Below are positions 52,626-59,851 of a DNA stretch of 64,000 nt, piece by piece (the stretch's first letter is position 1; the number at the start of each line of letters is the position of its first letter). The translations under genes and the position numbers were made by a program. The stretch lies in assembly GCF_026072915.1 (NCBI RefSeq), contig NZ_AP025943.1:2294001-2358000 (forward strand). Reading direction: 5' to 3'. The DNA is from Akkermansia biwaensis (GTDB lineage Bacteria > Verrucomicrobiota > Verrucomicrobiia > Verrucomicrobiales > Akkermansiaceae). Below the pieces are notes generated by a model, which had not been told where the DNA came from, ran no database searches, and worked only from the letters and a program-made list of their open reading frames with translations.

Positions 52626-54365
52626 ATGACACCCGGCTTTCATTGGACTCTGCGCCCCTCCGTGAAGGAGGACGATCCGGCCCTGAAAGCATTCCCCGCG
52701 GCACTTCCCCTGCTGGTCAAGCAGCTCCTGCTCCAGCGCGGATTCAAGGGAGGCGCGGAAACGGAACTGTTTCTGGAACCCAGGCTCTCCCACCTGAGCG
52801 ATCCTTTCCTGATGGGGGAAATGGGCGCCGCCGTGGAACGCATCTTCCGGGCCGTGGACGCGGGGGAAACCGTGTGCATCTACGGGGACTACGATGTGGA
52901 CGGCGTCACCTCCGTGGCTTTGCTCAGGGCCATTCTGATGGCCTATGACCTGGACCCCCAGTACTTCATTCCCGTCCGTTCCCGCGAAGGCTACGGCCTG
53001 AGCGAAGCGGGCATGGAACGCTGCCTGTGCGAATGCTCGGACAAGCCCAGCCTGCTCATTACGGTGGACTGCGGCACTTCCTCCGTCAGGGAGGTGGACA
53101 TGCTCAACAAGCGGGGGATAGACGTCATCATTCTGGACCACCATGAGGCGGGGCCGCAGGGCAGGCCGGACGCCGTGGCGGTGGTCAATGCCAAAATAGA
53201 GGAAAACAGCCCGTACACCTACCTGTGCAGCGCGGGTGTGGTCTTCAAGTTGGCGCACGCCCTGCTCAAGGTGCGGAAATTGAAAACCTTTGACCTCAAG
53301 CTCTACCTGGACCTGGTCGCTGTGGCTACCGTGGCGGACATCGTCCCCCTGGTGGATGAAAACCGGATTCTGGTGCGCCACGGCCTGGGCAGGCTGGCCC
53401 ACAGCCGCCATACGGGGCTGAAAACCCTGACGGAAATAGCGGGCATCCGCCCCTCGGACGCCGCCAGCCACGCCGGATTCCTGAACGCCGCGCATGTGGG
53501 CTTCCGGATCGGGCCGCGCATCAACGCCGCCGGGCGCATGGACTCCCCCATAGATGCCCTGGAATTGCTGCTGACCATGGACAACAGGCGCGCCGTCCAG
53601 CTCGCCCAGATGCTGGACTCGCACAACCGCAAGCGGCAGGAAGAGGAGGAAGCCATCAGGACGGACGCCGTCCAAATGCTCCACAACTCCTTTGACCCGG
53701 AGCGGGACAACGTCATTGTACTAGGCTCCCGCGCGTGGCATCCCGGCGTGGTGGGCATTGTGGCTTCCCAGCTCATGCGGCGGTACCACAAGCCGACCTT
53801 CGTCATCGCCTTTGATGAAAGCGGGGTGGGCAAGGGCTCCGGGCGTTCCATCCCCGGCGTCTCCCTCGTGCAGGCCATCCATCAGTGCGCGGACACTTTG
53901 GTTTCCGGCGGCGGCCATGACATGGCGGCGGGCCTGGTGATTGAGGAATCCCGCATGGACGACTTCCGGCGGGCCTTCAACCGCTATGTTTCGGAGACCA
54001 CCACGGAGGAACAGCGCTGCCCGGTGCTGAACATAGACATGGAAGTCTCCTTCCAGGCCCTGACCCTGGATCTGCTGGACAGCTATGAAAAGCTGGAACC
54101 CTTCGGCAACTCCAACCCCCAGCCCCTCTTCATGAGCTCCGACGTCTTCCCCACGGAGCCGCCCAAGCGCGTGGGAACCAACCATCTGAAGCTCTTCATG
54201 CGCCAGGGCATGGTGGAGCGTGACGCCATCTTCTTCAACGGGGCGGAACGGGAACTCCCCAATCCCCCCTGGGACATTGCCTTCACCATTGACCGGAACG
54301 TGTACCGGGGCCGCGCCTCCCTGTCCATTTCCATTCAGGAAATACGCTCCCATCAGGAGATGTAA
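52626..54365 (+). CDS. recJ: Single-stranded-DNA exonuclease RecJ
   Basis: 579 residues, usual length. DHH-family phosphoesterase that degrades ssDNA 5' to 3' in recombination and repair. Metal-binding motifs: VCIYGDYDVDGVTSVALL, LITVDCGTS, the name-giving VIILDHHEAG, and VGFRIGPRINAAGRM. The C-terminal DHHA1 motif is GGHDMAAGLVI and an OB-fold follows (YEKLEPFGNSNPQPLF). ATG is preceded by GGAGGG 10-15 bases upstream. The next gene on this strand is 1.2 kb away. Confidence 0.95.
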   Translation: MTPGFHWTLRPSVKEDDPALKAFPAALPLLVKQLLLQRGFKGGAETELFLEPRLSHLSDPFLMGEMGAAVERIFRAVDAGETVCIYGDYDVDGVTSVALLRAILMAYDLDPQYFIPVRSREGYGLSEAGMERCLCECSDKPSLLITVDCGTSSVREVDMLNKRGIDVIILDHHEAGPQGRPDAVAVVNAKIEENSPYTYLCSAGVVFKLAHALLKVRKLKTFDLKLYLDLVAVATVADIVPLVDENRILVRHGLGRLAHSRHTGLKTLTEIAGIRPSDAASHAGFLNAAHVGFRIGPRINAAGRMDSPIDALELLLTMDNRRAVQLAQMLDSHNRKRQEEEEAIRTDAVQMLHNSFDPERDNVIVLGSRAWHPGVVGIVASQLMRRYHKPTFVIAFDESGVGKGSGRSIPGVSLVQAIHQCADTLVSGGGHDMAAGLVIEESRMDDFRRAFNRYVSETTTEEQRCPVLNIDMEVSFQALTLDLLDSYEKLEPFGNSNPQPLFMSSDVFPTEPPKRVGTNHLKLFMRQGMVERDAIFFNGAERELPNPPWDIAFTIDRNVYRGRASLSISIQEIRSHQEM

Positions 54366-54458
54366 GGGGAACCGCGAAAGAGAAGAGTCTTTTAATTTAA
54401 TAAAAACGGATTATTGATTGAATATTAATAATCTGCTGAATTAATGAATAATATAGAG

Positions 54459-54785
54459 TTAGATTTGAGGTAGCCTTAACAGGTTGTCCTGCACTGTATC
54501 ATTAGGTTCCGAACGCACATATTTTTCTCCTTCTGAACTAATGGCAGCAATAAGTTTTGGATAATGGGGGCTTATGTTTACCTGTATAATATAGCCTTGT
54601 TTAACAAGATCATACACAACTTCCTTTGCATAAAATCTCTCATTTTGGACTCCAACAAGGTAGATTGTTGAGATTTCTAATGCGGAATGCGGATAAATGC
54701 GGCCTGGTTTCAATTTGATTTTTGTTGCATAAATCATGATGTTTATGATGGTGTACCTTGTTTCCCGGATTGACATCATCACCAT
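54459..54785 (-). CDS. Small DUF3892-like protein in the AT-rich island
   Basis: Up to 108 residues; the start may be the internal Met 17 (MIYATKIKLK, position 54737). The end of the chain, KYVRSEPNDTVQDNLLRLPQI, strongly resembles the closing segment of DUF3892 proteins, where Y-[LIV]-R-T-x-x-N/D-D-T-x-x-D-N-L-L-x-L-P is typical. The middle fits the family pattern of a short beta-alpha protein (AKEVVYDLVKQGYII). Function of the family is unknown. AT-rich codon use differs from neighbouring genes, suggesting acquisition. No partner gene is adjacent. Confidence 0.7.
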   Translation of the reverse strand: MVMMSIRETRYTIINIMIYATKIKLKPGRIYPHSALEISTIYLVGVQNERFYAKEVVYDLVKQGYIIQVNISPHYPKLIAAISSEGEKYVRSEPNDTVQDNLLRLPQI

Positions 54786-54855
54786 GAACCTTTATAAGGT
54801 GCTTGCTACAAAGCTGAACTGATATCAATCTCTCCACGAGGTTGTGTTCAACAAT

Positions 54856-54890
54856 AGAGAGAGGAGTATTGACGTACTTCTCTCTCTTTG
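54856..54890. terminator. 13-bp hairpin of the GA/TC type
   Basis: AGAGAGAGGAGTA (54856-54868) pairs with TACTTCTCTCTCT (54875-54887) with one G-U, loop TTGACG, followed by TTG and TTTAG. It works as a terminator on the plus strand, or as a boundary element of the island. Confidence 0.55.
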
Positions 54891-55052
54891 TTTAGAACAA
54901 GAGATATCATATCTTTGGTAGATGGGCATTACAAGAGAAAATATACCTATAAATCCAAATAAAAAATATTTTCCTGAGAGCTCCTGAGAGATTTGACAAT
55001 TTTCAATTTCTTATAGATAATTCTAGCCATAGGAGCTACCTTCTCCTTATTA

Positions 55053-55083
55053 CTCAAGAATTATTGGAACTATAATTCTTGAG
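55053..55083. repeat. 11-bp perfect inverted repeat just before the CRISPR relic
   Basis: CTCAAGAATTA (55053-55063) and TAATTCTTGAG (55073-55083) with a 9-nt loop. It ends 4 bases before the first repeat unit, in the position of an array leader end. Role unknown. Confidence 0.6.
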
Positions 55084-55087
55084 GGTA

Positions 55088-55184
55088 GTTGCATCCTGTT
55101 TGGATGCATGGATTAAACTAGGGAGTAGTATCCTGGAATAATCATGACCGATGTCGCATCCTTAATGGGTGCGTGGATTGAAAC
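55088..55184 (+). CRISPR. Two-repeat relic of a type I-C-like CRISPR array
   Basis: Repeat 2 (55153-55184, 32 nt) begins GTCGCATCC and ends GCGTGGATTGAAAC, the standard type I-C repeat architecture: GTCGC start, short central hairpin, GTGGATTGAAAC end. Repeat 1 (55088-55118, 31 nt) is degenerate (starts GTTGCATCC, ends GGATTAAAC). It keeps a perfect GCATCC/GGATGC stem while repeat 2 has GCATCC/GGGTGC, so the fold is conserved. The single spacer is 34 nt (55119-55152), a normal I-C length. No cas genes occur in the window. Confidence 0.72.
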
Positions 55185-55192
55185 TTATTGGG

Positions 55193-55270
55193 ATTCATAG
55201 GTAAACGGAATTAATCAGCTACTCAGTTAGGATGTTCTAACTGAGTAGCTTTTCACTTATTCATAGGTAA
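55193..55270. repeat. 12-bp direct repeats flanking a terminator hairpin
   Basis: ATTCATAGGTAA occurs at 55193-55204 and again at 55259-55270; the following bases (ACGGAATTAAT and CGAATCAAT) are also similar. The 54 bases between them contain a 14-bp hairpin. The arrangement looks like a small inserted unit with target-site-like direct repeats, or a local duplication. Confidence 0.6.
55217..55253 (+). terminator. 14-bp perfect hairpin with T-run
   Basis: AGCTACTCAGTTAG (55217-55230), loop GATGTT, CTAACTGAGTAGCT (55237-55250), then TTT. It lies 32 bases past the last CRISPR repeat and would end an array transcript and insulate the leuA-like promoter. Confidence 0.85.
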
Positions 55271-55286
55271 CGAATCAATAAAGTAT

Positions 55287-55315
55287 TTGTTATAAATTGA
55301 ATAAAGTAATATTAG
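55287..55315 (+). promoter_or_regulatory. Candidate sigma-70 promoter of the leuA-like gene
   Basis: TTGTTA at 55287-55292 and TATTAG at 55310-55315 are spaced 17 bases. This would start transcription about 55322 and give a leader of nearly 300 nt. A second TTGACA lies just downstream (near 55326) without a good -10. Confidence 0.4.
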
Positions 55316-55451
55316 TGGTATGGCCTTGACAGATTTGGGGGGAAGGTGCAACATCACTCCTGTCTCCTCTCTGTTTCAATGTGGGAGAATTAATAGTAAA
55401 AATAGGCAAGATGAACACCCTGTTCCTTCAAGGTCGTCTATTGCTGCTTCT

Positions 55452-55562
55452 CGGACGGTAGTCCGTGAAGATATCTTGATATGCGCCGGTGAGCCGTTCC
55501 GGCGCGAGGGAAGTAAACGGCTGGTCTTGATTGGCGCTGCCTGGCGAACCCCGGAAAACGGG
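55452..55562 (+). ncRNA. Candidate structured leader RNA with H-type pseudoknot
   Basis: Hairpin CGGAC-GGTA-GTCCG (55452-55465) precedes a pseudoknot. Stem 1 is GCGCCGG (55483-55489) with CCGGCGC (55499-55505). Its loop bases AGCCGTT (55492-55498) pair perfectly with AACGGCT (55516-55522). Loop 1 is 2 nt and the purine-rich crossing loop (GAGGGAAGTA) is 10 nt, a geometry that H-type pseudoknots need. A CCCG-GAAAA-CGGG hairpin follows (55550-55562). It lies about 50-160 bases before the leuA-like start. It matches no riboswitch consensus I know. Confidence 0.5.
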
Positions 55563-55615
55563 AACCGGCGCGCGCTGTTTGGAAGGAATGAACTCTTACC
55601 ACTTTTTTTACTGTA

Positions 55616-56776
55616 ATGAAAAAACACATACATATTTTTGATACGACGCTGAGGGACGGGGAACAGTGCCCCGGAGCCGCCATGACCGTGGAACAGAAGG
55701 TGCGGATAGCCATGCAGCTTGAAGCCTTGGGCGTGGACGTCATTGAAGCCGGGTTTCCCGTCATTTCCGACGGCGACTTCCAGGCCGTCCGCACCGTGGC
55801 GGAGCGCACGGAGTCAAGCCGCGTCTGCGGTCTGGCCCGCTGCGTGGAAAAAGACATTCTGGCCGTTCATGAGGCCGTGTCTCCGGCCGGGGACCGGGGG
55901 CGCATCCACCTCGTTCTGGCGACTTCCCCCATTCACCGCCAGTACAAGATGAACAAGAGCCGCGCGGAAATTCTGGCGATGGCCGTCAAGGGCGTCTCCC
56001 TGGCCGCGGGGCTGTGCCGGGAAGTGCAGTTTTCCGCGGAGGACGCCTCCCGCACGGAACCCGATTTTCTGGCGGAGGTGGTGGAAGCCGTCATTGACGC
56101 GGGAACCTCCATCGTCAACATCCCGGATACGGTGGGGTACACGATGCCGGATGAATTCCACCGCCTGATCTCCTACTTGAAGTCCAACGTCCCCAACGTG
56201 GACCGCGCCGTCATTTCCGTCCACTGCCATGACGACATGGGGATGGCCGTGGCCAATTCCCTGGCGGCCATCCGGGCCGGAGCCCGGCAGGTGGAGGGGA
56301 CGATCAACGGCATCGGGGAACGGGCCGGAAACACCGCGCTGGAGGAGGTCGTCATGGCGGTCCATTCCCGCCCGGACTTCTTCTCCGGCCTGGAAACCGG
56401 CATCCGGACGCGGGAGCTGGTGAAAACCAGCCGCATCGTGGCGGAGATGAGCGGCATGGCCGTTCCCCGTTCCAAGGCCGTGGTGGGGGCGAACGCCTTT
56501 TCCCACGGTTCCGGCATTCATCAGGACGGCATCCTGAAAAACCGCAGTACCTATGAAATCATGGACCCGGAGGAAATAGGCTGGGGCCCTACGGAACTGC
56601 CCCTGACCAAGCATTCCGGCAGGCACGCCGTGAAAATGCGGCTGGATGCGCTGGGCTTTTCCATTCCAGAAGAAGACATGCCGCGTTTCTTCGAACTGTT
56701 CAAGCAGCGCGGAGACCGCTGCAAATTCGTGTATGACGACGATCTGTCAGACATGGCCAGGTCCATGCTGGCCTGA
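55616..56776 (+). CDS. Isopropylmalate synthase-like enzyme without the leucine regulatory domain
   Basis: 386 residues. Catalytic barrel complete: FDTTLRDGEQCPGAAM, VIEAGFPVISDGDF, STSIVNIPDTVGYTMP-type segment, metal ligands in SVHCHDDMGMAVANSL, GTINGIGERAGN, FSHGSGIHQDGIL and TKHSGRHAVKMRL. It ends at FVYDDDLSDMARSMLA, exactly where full-length LeuA passes into the linker and regulatory domain. So it is LeuA minus about 130 residues. It may be a leucine-insensitive isopropylmalate synthase or use another 2-oxo acid (homocitrate, citramalate or methylthioalkylmalate-like chain extension). The catalytic half is closely similar to the leuA product at 30163-31719. Confidence 0.9.
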   Translation: MKKHIHIFDTTLRDGEQCPGAAMTVEQKVRIAMQLEALGVDVIEAGFPVISDGDFQAVRTVAERTESSRVCGLARCVEKDILAVHEAVSPAGDRGRIHLVLATSPIHRQYKMNKSRAEILAMAVKGVSLAAGLCREVQFSAEDASRTEPDFLAEVVEAVIDAGTSIVNIPDTVGYTMPDEFHRLISYLKSNVPNVDRAVISVHCHDDMGMAVANSLAAIRAGARQVEGTINGIGERAGNTALEEVVMAVHSRPDFFSGLETGIRTRELVKTSRIVAEMSGMAVPRSKAVVGANAFSHGSGIHQDGILKNRSTYEIMDPEEIGWGPTELPLTKHSGRHAVKMRLDALGFSIPEEDMPRFFELFKQRGDRCKFVYDDDLSDMARSMLA

Positions 56777-56905
56777 ATTCACGCCGTCCGGGAACCTGCC
56801 GCAAGGTTCCCGGACGGCTGTTCCGTAACCGGGGACGGCTCTGCGGCGGCGGGAGAGCAAGGTTGATGAAAAACCCCATGAATTTGCTCCGTATAGATTC
56901 CATAT

Positions 56906-58357
56906 ATGTGGCTCCCCAAACTAATCCCGTCCCTGTTCCTCTGCCTGTCCGGTCTTTTCGCGCAGTCCGCGGAGAATGTCCGCGTTCACGGCATTGCCGA
57001 CCTGTCCCATGAATTCTCCTTCTATGCGGACGGCAGATTCCGCAGCCAGTATCTTCCCGACCAGGTTGTCCTGAGCAACTGGGGCAACCTCTATGATCTG
57101 GATACGGAGAATATCAACCTGATCGCCCTGCTGGGCTGTGACGGCAACGTGCGCTATAATGCCCGCGACGTCGCCTTTCTGAAGAAATTCCTGCGGCAGG
57201 GCGGCTGCGTGCTGATTGCCGGGAATGCGGGAACAAAAGGCCAGAACCTGCTGCTCTCCGAATTCGGCGCCCGGTTTGAAGGAAAAGCCGTGCCCCCCTT
57301 TTTCCTGACTTCCGCTGTGGGCGGTTCTTCCGCCGTTGCCGGAAACAACGTGAGCGTGCTGGTGCTGAAACCGGGAGGAAAGTGGGAGACCCTCGTGCAG
57401 GATTCCGCGCAGGCCACCGTGATGGCCCGCAGGAAGGAAGGAAAGGGAACATTGATTGCCGTTGCCCGCAATTTGCTGGGCAACAACCCTGACGGCAAGG
57501 ATGCCCTGAACAGGGAATGGGTGACGCCCGTGCTGAAAGAGGCCGCTTCCGGCAAGGAAGTGAGCGGAGAAAAGCCGCTGCCCGCGGTAGGTTCCACCCG
57601 GATGGGAAATTCGAAAGTAGTGGATGGCGTGACGTTCCATTATTCCGATTATCTGGCGCCCTACTTCCAGGACATGATCAAGATTGAGGCCCAATGCCGC
57701 CCCGCCATGGAAAAACGCCTCGGCGTGCCTCTTTCCCAGGGAATGGGAAACCAGGTGGGGCTGTTGGCGACCGGAGGCGGGGGTTTTTCCGCCGGAGGCT
57801 ATGTGGGCCTGGCCGTCTTCTGGGAGAATTTTCCGAAGGAAAAGAAGGGCATGATCGAATTCCTGTGCCATGAATTCACCCACTCCTGGGTGCTTCCCCA
57901 TCCCGAGGTATGGAACGAGCCCATCGCCACCTACGTGGGGGACGTGGTCATGGGCGACCTGGGCTATCCGGAGGAAGGCAAACGCCGCATTGAAAACACG
58001 ATCCGCCGCGCCAGCACCCTGGACCCGGACATGACCGTGTACGACATCTACGGCAACACGGAACGCCCCGGAGCCGTCCGGCTGGACGGAGGCAGAAAAA
58101 ACGAAATACACTGGGGCAAGTCGTTCTGGGTCTTTGAACAGCTCCGCGGCATGGACCCGGAGTTCCTCTCCAAATACTTCCGGGCCAAGCGGAAATATGT
58201 TCCCGCCAGAATGGACCACCGCTATAACATGGATGACACCGTAGCCGTCATCAGCATTGCGCTGGGGAAGGACATGTTCCCGTGGTTCAATGAACACGGC
58301 ATGCCCGTGGACCGGGAAAAGACCCCGTTCAGCAGGCATATCCCTTCCGGAAAATAA
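56906..58357 (+). CDS. Exported HExxH (gluzincin-type) metallopeptidase
   Basis: 483 residues with a signal peptide (MWLPKLIPSLFLCLSGLFAQ-SAE). The N-terminal half (about 25-215) resembles a ThuA/GATase-like flavodoxin fold (INLIALLGCDGNVRY, FLRQGGCVLIAGNAG). The C-terminal half is a zinc peptidase: HEFTH at 322-326 and Glu 338 in PEVWNEPIATYVG as third ligand, a HExxH-x11-E spacing. M60-like peptidases (mucin-type glycopeptidases of gut bacteria) have a related layout, but I cannot assign the family. A glycine patch (TGGGGFSAGG) precedes the active site. Stands alone, 17 bases from the convergent GT2 gene. Confidence 0.78.
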   Translation: MWLPKLIPSLFLCLSGLFAQSAENVRVHGIADLSHEFSFYADGRFRSQYLPDQVVLSNWGNLYDLDTENINLIALLGCDGNVRYNARDVAFLKKFLRQGGCVLIAGNAGTKGQNLLLSEFGARFEGKAVPPFFLTSAVGGSSAVAGNNVSVLVLKPGGKWETLVQDSAQATVMARRKEGKGTLIAVARNLLGNNPDGKDALNREWVTPVLKEAASGKEVSGEKPLPAVGSTRMGNSKVVDGVTFHYSDYLAPYFQDMIKIEAQCRPAMEKRLGVPLSQGMGNQVGLLATGGGGFSAGGYVGLAVFWENFPKEKKGMIEFLCHEFTHSWVLPHPEVWNEPIATYVGDVVMGDLGYPEEGKRRIENTIRRASTLDPDMTVYDIYGNTERPGAVRLDGGRKNEIHWGKSFWVFEQLRGMDPEFLSKYFRAKRKYVPARMDHRYNMDDTVAVISIALGKDMFPWFNEHGMPVDREKTPFSRHIPSGK

Positions 58358-58373
58358 AGGGGAGCGCGCCGCC

Positions 58374-59444
58374 TTACCGGACCAGTTTCAGAATGATTCT
58401 GCGCAACCTGTAGGAGACTTTTTTCAGGAAGGTGTTCCGGCTGAGTTCCTGGTATGCCGCGGCGTGGTCGTTCCGGCGCATGGCGGAAAAGAAACCGTCG
58501 TCAACTCCGGGATGTGCTTCCAGTGCCTGGCGCCAGATGGAACTTTCGTTCAGCTTTTGCAGGGCTTCCGGCATGCGGCGCGCCGTGAGCTGGCCTGAAA
58601 CGGCTAGGGTTGCCAGAAAACTGCGGACGTTGTTCAGGAACGCCCTCAATTCGCTTTTTTTCCAGTCTTCCCGGTCCGTCATGCCCATTTTGCGGGAATG
58701 CAGGCGGATCATGTCGTCAAACAGGGACAGCGTGAGATTTCCCGTCACTCCGCCGAATTTGTACACGTACACATCCTTTGCCAGCAGGGCGACTCTTTCC
58801 GCCCGGGGGAAGACCTGGAGATTGAACAACTGGTCTTCCGCATACCTCAGTCCGCTGGGTGAGGGGCGGGCGGACAACAGGAATTCCCTCCTGTAAAGCT
58901 TGATGCACATTTTCCCGTAGGTGTAGAACAGGCCGTGCCTGTCCATGCCGAAGAAGCCGGAATAATAGGACGCCCGGAATTCCTCCCTCTCCACGGTCCG
59001 GCTGTGCGTGATGCAGCCGTCCTTTCTGCGGAAGATCCCGAAGCGGTCCAGGTAGCGGACATAGTCGCCGATGACGACGTCCGCCCGTTCCCGCGCGGCC
59101 ATTTGAACCATGGCTTCCACGCTGTCCGGGAACAGGGCGTCGTCCCCGTCCACGAACATCACGTATTCACCCGCTGCCGCGTCCATGCCGGCGTAGCGCG
59201 CGGCGTCTACACCCGCATTGTCCCGGGTGATGACCGTGATGTTCCGGTGAAGCGCCGCGTACGCGTTCAGGACATGGGCCGTGCGGTCCGTGGAGCCGTC
59301 ATTGACCAGGATGATCTCCAGCGGTGACCAGGTCTGGCGCAGCAGGCTGTCCAGGCAGGAGGAAACGCGCGTTTCCAGATTGTATACGGGAATGATGATG
59401 CTGACGAGGGGCGCGTCCGGTGTGGCTTGAACAGGATGGTGCAT
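58374..59444 (-). CDS. Family 2 glycosyltransferase
   Basis: About 356 residues from MHHPVQATPDAPLVSIIIPVYN; the frame continues upstream through non-family sequence. GT-A fold: VSIIIPVYNLE, IILVNDGSTDRT, DNAGVDAARYAGMDAA, and the metal-binding EYVMFVDGDDAL (D-x-D). The C-terminal third is helical and ends basic (KVSYRLRRIILKLVR), suggesting membrane contact. It transfers one sugar to a surface glycan. It faces away from the plus-strand glycan operon, with the inverted-repeat region between them. Confidence 0.92.
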   Translation of the reverse strand: MHHPVQATPDAPLVSIIIPVYNLETRVSSCLDSLLRQTWSPLEIILVNDGSTDRTAHVLNAYAALHRNITVITRDNAGVDAARYAGMDAAAGEYVMFVDGDDALFPDSVEAMVQMAARERADVVIGDYVRYLDRFGIFRRKDGCITHSRTVEREEFRASYYSGFFGMDRHGLFYTYGKMCIKLYRREFLLSARPSPSGLRYAEDQLFNLQVFPRAERVALLAKDVYVYKFGGVTGNLTLSLFDDMIRLHSRKMGMTDREDWKKSELRAFLNNVRSFLATLAVSGQLTARRMPEALQKLNESSIWRQALEAHPGVDDGFFSAMRRNDHAAAYQELSRNTFLKKVSYRLRRIILKLVR

Positions 59445-59851
59445 GAGACCGAGGGAGCAAATGAAATCGCAAGGGCCCGCCGCCATGAACGGATGGCCTG
59501 CCTGCAGGTAGAACAGGGAACATGGCCCGGGGCGGGGAAGAGGATAGGCCATCCGGGCGCGCCGCGCAATGCCGGAAAAGTGTTTTCTGCATTGTCATCT
59601 AGTTAGCATCATTTGCTATTTTCTTCATATTCAATATATAATGATGAATGAAAAGAAAAAACGCTTTTTGAGAGCGAAATATTAAACCGGATTACCAGTC
59701 CGCTGTCAAACGAAGATTCTGACAATATAAACTTTAAGAAGTTTCTGTGTTTTTATTCTAACAAAAAAGACAGTTTTTTCTGTTTGTGTAAGAAGCTGAA
59801 TTTGCCAGCTTTGCTGTGCCTGTATTCACCCTGCGGACTGGTAATCCGCTA
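59445..59851. other. Intergenic region between divergent glycan genes
   Basis: The first half (59445-59600) has ordinary GC content and no recognised gene. From about 59605 it turns strongly AT-rich, with TATATAATG near 59636 and possible promoters in both directions. It contains the inverted-repeat element described separately. Confidence 0.6.
59688..59848. promoter_or_regulatory. Candidate invertible promoter: 16-bp inverted repeats around 129 AT-rich bases
   Basis: CGGATTACCAGTCCGC (59688-59703) and its exact reverse complement (59833-59848) flank an AT-rich 129-bp segment. The second arm ends 3 bases before the chosen start of the EpsG-like gene. The layout is that of phase-variable promoters (invertons) ahead of capsule and exopolysaccharide operons in gut bacteria such as Bacteroides. 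Within the segment, TATAAA and TATTCT lie on the plus strand and TATATT and TTGTTA on the minus. No recombinase gene is in the window; one acting in trans would be needed. Confidence 0.6.

Larger units (their letters stand above)
54366..55286. other. AT-rich island between recJ and the leuA paralogue
   Basis: Base composition falls sharply at the recJ stop and rises again near 55440. The island holds one minus-strand gene, a relic CRISPR unit and at least three strong hairpins. The 200 bases before the CRISPR repeats (54890-55087) have no gene and resemble an AT-rich array leader. A short GATTATT/AATAATC hairpin (54409-54433) may end recJ. No transposase or integrase is present. Confidence 0.7.

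Noticed and set aside
54459-54785. Toxin-antitoxin or Cas protein
   Set aside because: Single gene without partner, and its end matches the DUF3892 pattern, not a Cas or toxin family.
55452-55562. tmRNA or T-box riboswitch
   Set aside because: No tRNA-like ends, tag frame or GGUUCGA arm for tmRNA, and no AGGGUGGNACCGCG box for a T-box.
55320-55616. 98-codon frame ahead of the leuA paralogue
   Set aside because: It begins at the presumed transcription start, runs through the pseudoknot and shows no protein features; only its Leu-rich end is noted as a possible leader.
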